Positions 24,836 to 33,998 of a stretch of 37,856 nucleotides of DNA are shown piece by piece. The stretch's first letter is position 1, and each line of letters starts with the position of its first letter. The translations under genes were made by a program, and so were the position numbers. Where the stretch lies: the NCBI GenBank assembly GCA_027493025.1, contig JAPUDQ010000039.1:1-37856 (forward strand), given 5' to 3'. Origin of the DNA: Candidatus Saccharimonadota bacterium. Lineage in GTDB: Bacteria > Patescibacteriota > Saccharimonadia > Saccharimonadales > Saccharimonadaceae. The notes under the pieces are model-generated. The model was not told the origin of the DNA. It saw nothing but the letters and a program-made list of their open reading frames with translations, and made no database searches.

Positions 24836-25531
24836 AGAAGGGGATAGCTAGCCTCCTACTGTTTCGTTTCATAATGATAAAACAATATACGTCTCCGTAA
24901 AAGAACATAAATAGAACTTATCAAATACCGCCATTTCTGTATTAAAAGCTATAGTCACTTTTTTGCATACATTTTATAAATAGTATGTAACTACAAAAGC
25001 CACATAGTAGGAGGCGGCGGCAGCAAACAACAGCATAGAGAAGACGAAAACTACATCTAAAATGTCCGTATCCCAATAATTACACTAATACTTTTACGAA
25101 TATTGAATATATAGTTTATGTCGCACAATATATCTTTTACGACATATAAGTTTATTGTAAAGGTTATCTTATCATCCATCTATCTCATATAAAATAGGGG
25201 GTGTATTGAGTAAAGAAGTCGTCTTTTTTCCTATGCGTTCACTACAGACTATACTTTTATGTTTGAAGTTCTACTGCACTTTTGCCCACAAGCACTATGA
25301 AGTAGGTCAATGTAGCAGCGTTTTATAAATGTGTTGTAAACACTATCTATCCATACGTTGTAAACATTTGACATTATAAGTAATTTATTTTTATACCCCC
25401 ACTACCCCTCTATATTTGCATTTTTATAATTTTATATTTTTGTATAGTTTTTCTCGCGACAGCAACGTCAACAATATCAGAACAAATATAGAACATTTGT
25501 AGGTGAGTAGAGAAGCCTTAGCTCTTTCATA
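24836..25531. other. AT-rich 696-bp gap between convergent genes; no gene found
   Basis: Both flanking genes point into this stretch. No reading frame of credible length or codon use is present on either strand. GTTGTAAACA occurs twice, 24 bp apart (25333-25342 and 25357-25366), and a TTGACA box follows at 25368. TTTGCATTTTTATAATT near 25417 is shared with the topA upstream region. A small RNA or 3' leader function is possible but I see no clear terminator. Confidence 0.6.
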
Positions 25532-26434
25532 TTACCGATAGAAAGCCTTGCCCTCTAATCTAGCATCAAGATAGCGAGGCGTCACTCCTTTGGAATCAAG
25601 AAACCGTAACGCATTACGTATGTCAGTGGCCTGCCCTATTGGTTCCCTGTCGCTATGGAGACGAATACGAAACGGATATTTCTCCAGCACAACATTAATC
25701 TCTTTTAGGCTAGTGGGTGGGATGATGACCTCCTTTACTGGCCCGACCGTATTTGATAACTCACCGACTGTTTTACCAATAAAGCCAAGTGTTTTTGTTG
25801 AAGCGACTGACTGTTGCATAGCTAGAGGTAGCCCGGATTCATCTTTTACCGAAAGCGATGGCTCCAATTCTGGCTTGCGTAAAAAGGCTACTCCACTCTT
25901 ATCGACATAGTATGTCGCATTATGTAACTGCCATCGAGCAATGGCTGTGCGGAATTTAATAGTCACTGTATCTGTAAAAAATCCCGAATCTTGTAATACT
26001 ACCGCCTCTACCTCAGGTGCTTTTTGATTAACATACCTCGTAAGCTCATTTGCGTTAAGAAGCGGCTGAAGACGCTCTAGGGGGTGGGTATTTAAATAAT
26101 CATTAACATACTCAAGGTACAGCTGTGCGTCTGGAAAAGTATACTTAGTCGTAATACGAGCCGTATATAATCGCAATACCCCGAGACTTATTAGTGTCAT
26201 ACTAAGCGAGATCATCAGTATGACACTGATTTTGCGACGATGCGCTCGAAGATCATGTTCTTTGAGCCGTGGTGAACGAAGCTGTGCGGCAGCCTCAGTG
26301 GCAGCGGTAATCCGTGAAGACACGCTACCCGTCAATGTTCGGCTGCGACGGAATAATGCTTGTGCTTGTGCAGATGTATTCTGTTTTGGATGCCGGACTG
26401 CTTCCGTACGTTGCCTGCGTGAAATAAAACCCAC
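25532..26434 (-). CDS. ftsQ: FtsQ/DivIB-like division protein
   Basis: 300 aa. A basic cytoplasmic N-terminus (about 70 residues, Arg-rich) leads into one membrane helix (ISVILMISLSMTLISLGVL), then an extracytoplasmic domain. This topology and its place right after murG at the end of the dcw cluster fit FtsQ/DivIB, which links FtsL and FtsI to the divisome. Sequence similarity to the POTRA domain is weak by eye, so the name rests mainly on order and topology. Starts at GTG 26434, 2 bp after the murG stop. DNA beyond its 3' end is the non-coding gap. Confidence 0.6.
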   Translation of the reverse strand: MGFISRRQRTEAVRHPKQNTSAQAQALFRRSRTLTGSVSSRITAATEAAAQLRSPRLKEHDLRAHRRKISVILMISLSMTLISLGVLRLYTARITTKYTFPDAQLYLEYVNDYLNTHPLERLQPLLNANELTRYVNQKAPEVEAVVLQDSGFFTDTVTIKFRTAIARWQLHNATYYVDKSGVAFLRKPELEPSLSVKDESGLPLAMQQSVASTKTLGFIGKTVGELSNTVGPVKEVIIPPTSLKEINVVLEKYPFRIRLHSDREPIGQATDIRNALRFLDSKGVTPRYLDARLEGKAFYR

Positions 26435-26436
26435 CC

Positions 26437-27588
26437 CTACCCTCGCTTTATTACATTACGAATAATCTTTGCTAAGTCCGCAGCAGCTTCTGGTTTCGCA
26501 AACGTATATAGGTTTTCAGCTAACTGTTGTCGTTCTTTTGAGTGATTGAGCAGTCGCATAATCTCACTACCAAGAATGTCTGATTCGGCAAGTTGTGCAT
26601 CAGTTAACACATAGGTGGCATGCGCTGCTTGATACATGTGCGCATTCTTTATCTGATCGCCAAGCTGTGCCGCCGGAATAACGATAGTAGCTTTCTTTAG
26701 ACCAGCTAGCTCTTGCAAAAACGTTGCGCTTGCCCGAGCAACAACCAAATCAGCTGCACCAAGCACTGACACCATATCTTTATAGACAAATGGAACCACC
26801 TGATAGTGCGGATGGTCAGGAACATGTGCACTAACGAACTCGTAGTGTTTTTTGCCGGCAATATGGTATACCTGAATACCCTTTTCGATCAATACTCTAC
26901 CGACACGTACCATAGCATCATTAATACTTTTTGCACCTAACCCACCACCCGTGACCACGACAAGGGGCTTATCCACATCGACTACACCAATAGCATCTTT
27001 TGCAGCGCGTTGCTCACTGGCTGAAAAGGGATGAAAGGCTGTGTCGATAGGTACTCCTGTAAAGCTACTTTTTGCTTTTGGATACGAGTAGTTCTCTAAT
27101 GGTGATCCAGTTGCAATTGCATCTGCAAACCGAGCCAGAATTCGATTCGTGAGACCAGGTCGAGTGTCCGAATCATGGATGACTAACTTGCAACCTAAAA
27201 AGTGTGCCGCGAAACCAAGAGGCAAACAAACATAGCCACCTTTTGCAAACACGACATCAGGCCTAACGCGCAAAATCAACCACAAACTCTGCAAAAAGCC
27301 CGCCACTATATAAAAAATATCTCGTATATTGTATAGATTGGTTCGCACATCCATGCATCGTTGTAGCCACGACTCATTATGATAGCGACGCAGTTTTCCC
27401 GCCATAATAGTCGATACCCGTACCGGTATTTGCGCGTGCGTCATCAACCCCCGCGACTGGCTCTCGAATGCCTTGTCGCAGACGAAGTGAACCGTTAGAT
27501 TAGTCTCGCGTTGAGATAGCTCGTTGATAACGGCGAGAACTGGCGTGACGTGTCCGCCTGACCCGCCCCCCACTGCCAGGAGCTTCAT
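26437..27588 (-). CDS. murG: UDP-GlcNAc transferase MurG (lipid II synthesis)
   Basis: GT-B glycosyltransferase that adds GlcNAc to lipid I at the inner face of the membrane. About 383 aa from ATG 27588 (MKLLAVGGGSGGHVTP), with AAGGA 9 nt upstream; ATG 27594 is only 3 nt from that site. Motifs: GGGSGGHVTPV (lipid-acceptor loop), VFAKGGYVCLPLG, VVTGGGLGAKSIN (usual GGSQGA) and a C-terminal domain where the usual HxGxGT loop reads VARASATFLQELAGLKK (ASA). It overlaps the 3' end of ftsW by 89-95 bp. Confidence 0.93.
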   Translation of the reverse strand: MKLLAVGGGSGGHVTPVLAVINELSQRETNLTVHFVCDKAFESQSRGLMTHAQIPVRVSTIMAGKLRRYHNESWLQRCMDVRTNLYNIRDIFYIVAGFLQSLWLILRVRPDVVFAKGGYVCLPLGFAAHFLGCKLVIHDSDTRPGLTNRILARFADAIATGSPLENYSYPKAKSSFTGVPIDTAFHPFSASEQRAAKDAIGVVDVDKPLVVVTGGGLGAKSINDAMVRVGRVLIEKGIQVYHIAGKKHYEFVSAHVPDHPHYQVVPFVYKDMVSVLGAADLVVARASATFLQELAGLKKATIVIPAAQLGDQIKNAHMYQAAHATYVLTDAQLAESDILGSEIMRLLNHSKERQQLAENLYTFAKPEAAADLAKIIRNVIKRG

Positions 27589-28807
27589 AATCATTATTCC
27601 TTTCTATAGTTTGGCTATGACTAGTATAGCGCGAAACTTGATATGCTACACCCAATGCTAGCATCATAAACAAAAGACTTGTGCCACCAAAGCTTAGAAA
27701 CGGCAGCGTCACACCTGTCAGCGGAAATATACCTGTCATTGCCCCGATATTGACCACAACATGCGTGGTGAGCCAACCAAACACACCAGCAGCAAGCATT
27801 CGCATTATTGGATCGTGTAAATAATCCGTCATAATGATTAATCGACGTAACAAGGCGGCAAATATACCAATAATTACCAGTAGTCCAATAAAGCCAAATG
27901 TTTCTCCTAAAACCGCAAATATAGAATCATTCAAGGCTTCTGGTAAATACCCGAACGCCTGAACTCCACCCCCCAGACCGCGTCCTAACAACCCACCGCT
28001 GCCAATCGCAAGCTTAGCCATCTCAATATGATAACTTGAGGCATCGGTTGCCGCACTGGTATTAAAGAATGTCATAATCCGGGCAATACGATGGGGTGAG
28101 AAAATCGTGAATAAAATTCCAACACCACCAACAACAGCGCCGCTCAGCAGCAACAGCCGGCGGCTAACCCCAGCGACAATCAACATCGCAAGTACAATAC
28201 CTAGCATTGTTATACCCGTACCCATGTCTTTCTGAAGTCCAATCACAAATACTGCTGCCGCTCCCACTACCACCCCAATCGGAATGAGCGTATCTGCAAC
28301 CTCATTGACGCGCTTTTGCGTGATACGACGCCCTAGGTAACTCGCAATATACACAAGAAGTGCAAATTTCAAAAATTCAGCTGGCTGGAATGACGTAAAT
28401 CCAAAATCATACCACCGACACGCACCATTAAAACAGAGCGCTGGCGGCTCTGCATGCACCGCTCCCAAAATAGCCAAAAGCAAACATAATCCTAACCCGA
28501 TTAGTAGCAGTTTTGCTCCATAGCGTTTCCAGAACGGTATTGGAATAATAGCGCCCGATGCAAAGGCAGCTACACCGATACCTAGGTAGGATATTTGTTT
28601 TAACATATAGTGGCTTTGATCAAGGCTCCCTCCTTCGGAATTGATCCGGTGAATCTGGTAGGGGCTGATTGCGAATAGTATCATCACTCCGATTAGCATG
28701 AGGAGTCCGATAAACAGGACTATTTGATAATCAGGACGATGTCGTCGTACTAATTCTGCGGTCTGTTCATCGCTACGACGCAATGACTGTCGCCGTAAAC
28801 GCGCCAT
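27500..28807 (-). CDS. ftsW: SEDS glycosyltransferase FtsW
   Basis: 435 aa with about ten membrane helices. FtsW polymerises lipid II at the septum with its partner FtsI. Typical SEDS features include ALLVYIASYLGRR, QKDMGTGITMLGIVLAM, GLGGGVQAFGYLPEALNDSIFAVLGETFGF (split: GRGLGGGVQAFGYLPEA / NDSIFAVLGE) and LPFLSFGGTSLLF. A periplasmic loop near residues 105-120 has CFNGACRW, with two Cys. The ATG is directly adjacent to the mraY stop TAG. The last ~30 residues are Arg-rich and are read from DNA that also encodes the start of murG. Confidence 0.94.
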   Translation of the reverse strand: MARLRRQSLRRSDEQTAELVRRHRPDYQIVLFIGLLMLIGVMILFAISPYQIHRINSEGGSLDQSHYMLKQISYLGIGVAAFASGAIIPIPFWKRYGAKLLLIGLGLCLLLAILGAVHAEPPALCFNGACRWYDFGFTSFQPAEFLKFALLVYIASYLGRRITQKRVNEVADTLIPIGVVVGAAAVFVIGLQKDMGTGITMLGIVLAMLIVAGVSRRLLLLSGAVVGGVGILFTIFSPHRIARIMTFFNTSAATDASSYHIEMAKLAIGSGGLLGRGLGGGVQAFGYLPEALNDSIFAVLGETFGFIGLLVIIGIFAALLRRLIIMTDYLHDPIMRMLAAGVFGWLTTHVVVNIGAMTGIFPLTGVTLPFLSFGGTSLLFMMLALGVAYQVSRYTSHSQTIERNNDYEAPGSGGRVRRTRHASSRRYQRAISTRD

Positions 28808-29848
28808 CTAAATATGTCCTCCGGCAAGAGCTAATAGCAGCCCGATGAATCCAGCGACATTGGCAATAATCCAAAACCGCATAGTAACTTTTGATTCTGG
28901 CCAGCCAATAGCCTCAAGGTGATGATGAATTGGAGCCGAAATGAATATCTTGCGATGAAAAAAACGTTTACTGAAGAGCTGAACGGCACTTGATGTTATT
29001 TCTACTACGAGAACTATGCCAATTACCGGCAGCAAAAAGATTGCATTGGTCAGCATAGCGACTACCCCTAGAGACGTCCCTAAGGCAAAACTACCGACGT
29101 CCCCCATCATAAACCTAGCCGGATGAACATTAAACCACAGATACGTCAACAGCGCCCCGAGAATCGTAAAACAAAACCCCGCAATACCCTCGTTTCCCTG
29201 TAGTAGAGCAATGGTGGCATAAATCATAAAGGCTGAGGCAAGTAATCCGCCGGCTAGTCCATCAAGCCCATCACTTATATTCACAGCATTTCCCGCACTC
29301 ACTACTGCCAAAACAAAAAGCGGTATAATCCACCAACCAAGCTCCCATTGCCCATTCATAAACGGAATATGTACCGAGCTATAGCCAAGTTTATAATAAA
29401 AGAACCATGCGCCAACGGCAGCGACAGCAATAATCATGGCAAATTTAATACTTGACCGCAGCCCAGCAACGCCAAGTTCTTTACCTTTTACATTAATGAT
29501 GTCGTCTATCAAACCAACGAATGCCCCGCCAATTAATGCCGCAAGCGGCAGCCAGGTTTGTTCACGATCGAGATTAAAGCCAACAGTAATAATAGTTACC
29601 GCAAGTACAATTACTATCCCAGCCATCGTTGGAAAGTTTCTCTCAAACTTGACAGCATGAAGTTTATTAAAAATCGTTAACTGTTCGCCACTTGTACTTG
29701 TCGTTCGTTGCCGTTTCCAAAATTTATATTTATACGCATAATGTGTATAAATCGGCGTCATCAAAAGCGATAAAAGCATAGAACCCAAAGCCAACGAGAC
29801 CAGAAGGATGAGACCGGTTGTTAATTGTGTAATCGTAATGTCTGTCAT
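28808..29848 (-). CDS. mraY: Phospho-MurNAc-pentapeptide transferase MraY
   Basis: 346 aa, about ten membrane helices. Makes lipid I by transferring phospho-MurNAc-pentapeptide to undecaprenyl phosphate. Motifs: FVGLIDDIINV (Asp pair), AVNISDGLDGLAGG (catalytic Asp region), MGDVGSFALG and APIHHHLEAIGW (His motif). Placed between ftsI (6 bp upstream) and ftsW (0 bp), as in a dcw cluster, though the mur ligases usually next to it are missing from the window. Confidence 0.95.
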   Translation of the reverse strand: MTDITITQLTTGLILLVSLALGSMLLSLLMTPIYTHYAYKYKFWKRQRTTSTSGEQLTIFNKLHAVKFERNFPTMAGIVIVLAVTIITVGFNLDREQTWLPLAALIGGAFVGLIDDIINVKGKELGVAGLRSSIKFAMIIAVAAVGAWFFYYKLGYSSVHIPFMNGQWELGWWIIPLFVLAVVSAGNAVNISDGLDGLAGGLLASAFMIYATIALLQGNEGIAGFCFTILGALLTYLWFNVHPARFMMGDVGSFALGTSLGVVAMLTNAIFLLPVIGIVLVVEITSSAVQLFSKRFFHRKIFISAPIHHHLEAIGWPESKVTMRFWIIANVAGFIGLLLALAGGHI

Positions 29849-29854
29849 ACGTAT

Positions 29855-31624
29855 TTAATTTGAATTTGATGGCTGAAGATGCAAGTGGTCAATCATCCAG
29901 TTGCTCATATCGTTAAATATCGGTCCAGCAGCAGTTGTTCCTTCATATCCGCCAGCACGCGAATCCTCTACCTTGACCATTATGACATACTCTGGCTTGA
30001 TTACACCACCAAACCCCAGATAGGAACCAATTGAATTATGGTCGCTATACGTACCCGTCGTCTGATCAATCACCTGACTGGTACCGGTTTTACCACCAAT
30101 CTTATATCCAGGTCGGTCAAACTTTCCAAAGAATCCTGTCTTGCGACCTTGCCAAATCATATCTCTTGCCTGTTCTGAAGCTGATTGGCTAATAATATTC
30201 TGCTTAACAACAATAGGGTCTTTTTTCGTAAGCGTTCCATCCGGTTGCCGAATTCCTGCCACCACCCTCGGCTGATAATACGTACCGCCATTGATCTCCG
30301 CCGAAAACGCTGTCGCCGTCTGTATCATCGTAAGGTCCATACCCTGTCCAAACGTCATGTTGGCATATCGAACATTATTTCCCTCTGGCTGATCAGGTGC
30401 AATAATTATACCTTTCGCCTCGCCAGCTTGTTCGATCCCAGTCAGTTGTCCAAACCGATATTGATCATGATAGTAATGATACAGCGTGTCACGCGCTTTA
30501 CGGTTAACACTTCCTCCACCCATTTGTTTTGCAATATGCACCACACCAGTATTCAGCGAGTATCTTAGCGTGTCAAGCATAGTTGCCGTTGCCGATCGCG
30601 GATCTTCTTCAACATTACAAATTTTGCGATCATCAACTTGCGTACATCCCGTTCCATCAGGAAAGGTTGAATTAACCGTTACCGCGCCGCTATCAAGCCC
30701 TGCACCCATGGTCAGCGCCTTAATCACCGAACCGGTTTCGTAGGGTGTGCTAACCACGTTATTCTGAAATACGGCATAATCTTCGACTTTATTGTAAGCA
30801 GCCGGATCATAGCTTGGATAGTTCGCCATCGCTTGTACCGCGCCTGTCGTCGGATTCATAACGACAATGCTTCCTTTCGTCGCTTTAGCCTTCTCTAGAC
30901 CTGTTTTTAGGATTTCTTCGGCGCGCATCTGAATCCTTCTATCGATCGTTAAAACTATATCATCCCCGTCAACTGCAGGAGTATTAATATCATCTTTTCC
31001 AATTGTCAGTGGAATATTGCTGACATCCGTCACCGTTTGCAGCATACCGGGCTTGCCTTTGAGGCGCTCATGTAGCGCCTCCTCAATACCGTACTGTCCC
31101 ATGCCTTCGCTGTTAACGTAGCCTAACGTCTGTGCAGCGAGTTGTCCCTCAGGATAAACCCGCCGATTCGTTTGTTGAAGCCCAATACCAACCAAAGACT
31201 CCTTTTTTATCATTTCAGCCTGCGTGCGACTAATGTTACGAGCCAAAACCGCATAGCGGATTTTTTTCGAGTCGTCTCGCAGTAACGACTCGAAATCTTT
31301 TACAAGATCACCGCCAATAATCGTTCGTAACTTACTCGCAACAGTCTCAGGTTTTTTAATACTGACTGGATCAGCCACAACCGTATAGACTTTCTCGTTT
31401 AGTACGATAGGGACAATATCATCCCCATCAAGACCATAGAGCTCCCCTCTTGTTGGCTGAATCGTCAGTGGCTGCACCTGAATATCCTGGGCTTTGGCAA
31501 CATAATACTCATACTGTATTACCTGAAGATAGAATAATCGGATTGCAAAGATACCAAGCACCGCAAGCATAACCCATAAAAGAATGGATGATCTAGTCAG
31601 TTGGCCATGAAAAAAATAGCGCAT
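29855..31624 (-). CDS. ftsI: Class B penicillin-binding protein (FtsI/PBP2-like transpeptidase)
   Basis: 589 aa with one N-terminal membrane anchor (ILLWVMLAVLGIFAIRLFYL). Cross-links septal peptidoglycan in the periplasm. A dimerisation domain (about 50-210, with TRGELYGLDG) precedes the transpeptidase domain: active-site ETGSVIKALT (SxxK, usual GSTFK), second motif YSLNTGV (SxN), third motif GGKTGTS (KTG). No PASTA domain. Its place between ftsL and mraY and beside ftsW marks it as the FtsI partner. Start ATG 31624. Confidence 0.94.
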   Translation of the reverse strand: MRYFFHGQLTRSSILLWVMLAVLGIFAIRLFYLQVIQYEYYVAKAQDIQVQPLTIQPTRGELYGLDGDDIVPIVLNEKVYTVVADPVSIKKPETVASKLRTIIGGDLVKDFESLLRDDSKKIRYAVLARNISRTQAEMIKKESLVGIGLQQTNRRVYPEGQLAAQTLGYVNSEGMGQYGIEEALHERLKGKPGMLQTVTDVSNIPLTIGKDDINTPAVDGDDIVLTIDRRIQMRAEEILKTGLEKAKATKGSIVVMNPTTGAVQAMANYPSYDPAAYNKVEDYAVFQNNVVSTPYETGSVIKALTMGAGLDSGAVTVNSTFPDGTGCTQVDDRKICNVEEDPRSATATMLDTLRYSLNTGVVHIAKQMGGGSVNRKARDTLYHYYHDQYRFGQLTGIEQAGEAKGIIIAPDQPEGNNVRYANMTFGQGMDLTMIQTATAFSAEINGGTYYQPRVVAGIRQPDGTLTKKDPIVVKQNIISQSASEQARDMIWQGRKTGFFGKFDRPGYKIGGKTGTSQVIDQTTGTYSDHNSIGSYLGFGGVIKPEYVIMVKVEDSRAGGYEGTTAAGPIFNDMSNWMIDHLHLQPSNSN

Positions 31625-31646
31625 ATTATTGAAAATAGACTGAAAA

Positions 31647-32006
31647 TTAATTTTGGGCGTATTCTGTAGCAGCCGGTGATTTCATTGCTTTGGCAACACT
31701 ACTCTCCGCAACATTACTCAATGCCTGTAAACGGGCGTTTTCATTGACAAGATCCTTTTTCTTAGATTGGAGGGTTGCAAGCTTTTCATCAAGGCTATTA
31801 ATATCATAGCCGTACGCACCGGTTTTTACTACCTGAGTCAGGTAGATAAGGCCAAGTACGGCCACCATCAGAGCTATCAAGATGGTGTGCGAAATTGGCC
31901 CTAAGTTAACACTCGGTGCAAATTTAGCAGTGTTTTGGTTTCGGCGCCACATCCGATCTTGCCGTGAGGAAAAATTCGGAGCGGACGCCCGATAATAATG
32001 AGACAT
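31647..32006 (-). CDS. ftsL: FtsL-like septum protein
   Basis: About 119 aa from ATG 32006 (MSHYYRASAPNF), preferred to a longer in-frame start at 32069 whose extra residues look non-coding. One membrane helix (ISHTILIALMVAVLGLIYLTQ) follows a polar cytoplasmic tail, then a coiled-coil stretch (LDEKLATLQSKKKDLVNENARLQAL). This is the FtsL layout, and it sits between rsmH and ftsI as ftsL does. FtsL sequences diverge strongly, so the assignment is by topology and position. No clear ribosome-binding site. Confidence 0.72.
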   Translation of the reverse strand: MSHYYRASAPNFSSRQDRMWRRNQNTAKFAPSVNLGPISHTILIALMVAVLGLIYLTQVVKTGAYGYDINSLDEKLATLQSKKKDLVNENARLQALSNVAESSVAKAMKSPAATEYAQN

Positions 32007-32182
32007 GTGGTGGAATTTTTCGTTAGGTTTATAGTTGAAACTTGAGAGACAAGCGCTGGTGCAGCTCATCCCTCAAGCTATGTACTTGTCCGGACAGGCA
32101 AACTTAGCGGTGATTAACCGTTACGCGAGCTGCTCGGGATTTGTTGACGACAGGGATTTTCACAGTCGTACTCCTTTTTGTT

Positions 32183-33142
32183 TTATGGTTTCACTGCGGC
32201 TCGTAGTATTGCGCTGCGAGCTCGCGGGTTGTGATCGTCGTTGACGCTACCGAGGATAGGCTTTTTGAGAAGCAAACGAAGCTCTGCCTCGTATCCTGCC
32301 GCATTCTGCTCGGCAAAATATCGTTTGACCTGTCGGTCTTCAAGGCTATGAAAGCTGATTACCGCTACTCGCCCACCCTTGCTGAGCAGTTGCGGCAACA
32401 AGGGTAATGTCGCTTCGAGCTGTGTTAACTCGTCATTAAGCGCAATCCTGATAGCTTGAAAGGTACGCGTGGCTGGATGGACTTTTTGATAACTGCCACG
32501 ATGAGTATGTAATATAGCCGAAGCCAGTTGCGACGTTGACGCAAACGGTCGGTTGAGCCGGATTGCTCGCGCAATTCGCCGGGCCGAGGTCTTTGTCTCT
32601 TCGCCATAGATTTCGATAATTCTCGTAAGTTCAGTTTCCGAACTGCGATTTACAAGCTCGGCGGCTGTCCGCAACATTGACTGGTCCATACGCATGTCGA
32701 GCGGTCCGTCGTGCTGAATCGAAAATCCACGCTCCGATCTATCTAATTGTGGTGACGATACACCAAGGTCCATACATACCATATCAAACTGCTTCCCCGT
32801 CTCGACAAGATGCCGAGCCGCGGTCGCGTAGTCACGATGAAGAAGTTTCGCCATTTCAAACCCGTGAGTTTGAAGATAGTTGATTGATTGTTCATCGCGG
32901 TCAACCAGGGTTGCGGATGCGGCAGAGCCAATTGCCTCAATGATTTTTGAGGCATGACCGCCGTAGCCTGCTGTCAGATCAAGATACGTTTCCCCCGGTT
33001 TCGGCGCGAGAAGTCGTACCACATCCTCTAGTAGTACTGGTATATGAATAGGACCGCCCGTATCTTTTCGGGGCGGCACTTCTCCTTCCGAGTATGGCTC
33101 GTTTGGAGAGATACGGAGTTGTTGTGGTGGTATATTTTTCAT
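32183..33142 (-). CDS. rsmH: 16S rRNA m4C1402 methyltransferase RsmH (MraW)
   Basis: 319 aa from ATG 33142, 5 nt after AGGTGA; the GTG at 33151 is less likely. It methylates C1402 of 16S rRNA using S-adenosylmethionine. Motifs: HIPVLLEDVVRLL, YLDLTAGYGGHA (SAM binding), DLGVSSPQLD, RGFS, DMRMD, HPATRTFQAIRI and VISFHSLEDRQVKR. C-terminal NPRARSAILRAA is typical. Second gene of the dcw cluster, about 320 bp after mraZ, an unusually long gap. Its ribosome-binding site lies inside one arm of a 25-bp inverted repeat. Confidence 0.95.
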   Translation of the reverse strand: MKNIPPQQLRISPNEPYSEGEVPPRKDTGGPIHIPVLLEDVVRLLAPKPGETYLDLTAGYGGHASKIIEAIGSAASATLVDRDEQSINYLQTHGFEMAKLLHRDYATAARHLVETGKQFDMVCMDLGVSSPQLDRSERGFSIQHDGPLDMRMDQSMLRTAAELVNRSSETELTRIIEIYGEETKTSARRIARAIRLNRPFASTSQLASAILHTHRGSYQKVHPATRTFQAIRIALNDELTQLEATLPLLPQLLSKGGRVAVISFHSLEDRQVKRYFAEQNAAGYEAELRLLLKKPILGSVNDDHNPRARSAILRAAVKP

Positions 33143-33143
33143 T

Positions 33144-33438
33144 GAGGTCACCTAACTGATAGTTAGTGTTTTTGTTTTCGCAGTGTATTTTTGTTTTGGT
33201 AGTTTGTCAATGGAGTTGTTGTGGTGTGGAGTATGATTTCATACTCCGAGATTGTACCTTCACTATACCCACTGACAAGTGAGAGACTTATGTGTGTGAT
33301 TCTTTGACTATTTCGTAAAGAATCATAAAGTGTGTGAGGTGGAGTTTTGGGAGGTGTGTTGTTTAAGTGGTAAGTACGAACGAATAGTTTTTAGTGTCAT
33401 CGTTTGCTTCACCCACTAACTACCAGATAGTTGACCTC
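33144..33438 (-). repeat. 25-bp inverted repeat spanning the mraZ-rsmH gap and the rsmH ribosome-binding site
   Basis: 33144-33168 and 33414-33438 match in inverted orientation at 22 of 25 positions. In the minus-strand message these would pair and hide the AGGTGA site of rsmH. Inside lie two further perfect hairpins: GGAGTATGA/TCATACTCC (33228-33247) and GATTCTTT/AAAGAATC (33298-33324). No gene is seen in 33168-33414, which is G/T-rich on the plus strand. Confidence 0.75.
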
Positions 33439-33474
33439 ACGAAATCGGAATTCCGTGATATTCACGCCTAGTTG

Positions 33475-33837
33475 TTAAACTGCGGCACTCAATCGCCAGT
33501 ATTTGCCAGCTCGTACGACAATAACCTCTCGGTCAATGCCGGCGTAGTCCAACAAATGCTGCTCGATCGTAATCCGACCCTGTTTTTGATCCATCTCCCC
33601 GCCGGTTTTTCCCATGCGGAATTGGACGTTCAAGTCGGCAATTCGTTCATCCAAAATATCGCCTTCGAGAGCTGCTTCGACTTCTTCATCCCAAACCGAC
33701 TGTGAATACAGATGGAGGTATTTTTGAAAGCCGCGCGTGACTACTATTCCATCATTAAACTCATCATGAAGCTCAGCGGGTATCGTTAACCGCCGCTTAT
33801 CATCAAGTTTACGCTGAAAGTAGTCTGTCCTCGCCAT
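33475..33837 (-). CDS. mraZ: Transcription regulator MraZ
   Basis: 120 aa, somewhat shorter than the usual 140-150. Two SpoVT/AbrB-like repeats: FQRKLDDKRRLTIPAEL near the start and DQKQGRITIEQHLLDYAGI in the second half. The first repeat has DDKRRL where DxxGR is typical. MraZ binds TGGG-type repeats before its own gene and represses the dcw cluster; two such repeats lie 106-121 bp upstream. First gene of the cluster. ATG 33837 lacks a clear ribosome-binding site. Confidence 0.93.
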   Translation of the reverse strand: MARTDYFQRKLDDKRRLTIPAELHDEFNDGIVVTRGFQKYLHLYSQSVWDEEVEAALEGDILDERIADLNVQFRMGKTGGEMDQKQGRITIEQHLLDYAGIDREVIVVRAGKYWRLSAAV

Positions 33838-33935
33838 ACGTTATATTGGTTAGTGTTTTTTTGGTGCCAGTGGGTTTTTGTTTTTGCTCTGTCGCTTTCG
33901 CTGATAGAGTCCCTTTCGGGTTTTCCACTACCTTT

Positions 33936-33964
33936 AGTCTACTACCCACTTTTACCCACGGCAA
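33936..33964 (-). promoter_or_regulatory. mraZ promoter with two MraZ-type boxes
   Basis: Minus strand TTGCCG (33959-33964), 17-bp spacer, TAGACT (33936-33941). Between them lie two TGGGT boxes (33944-33948 and 33954-33958) spaced exactly 10 bp, as in known MraZ operators (TGGGN with 5-bp spacers). Bound MraZ would block RNA polymerase directly, giving negative feedback on the dcw cluster. Confidence 0.62.
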
Positions 33965-33998
33965 TACCTTTTTTTGAAAAATGAATATTACCTGTCAG

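Noticed and set aside
26969-26977. Single TTATCCACA DnaA box inside murG
   Set aside because: It encodes conserved residues and stands alone; expected by chance.
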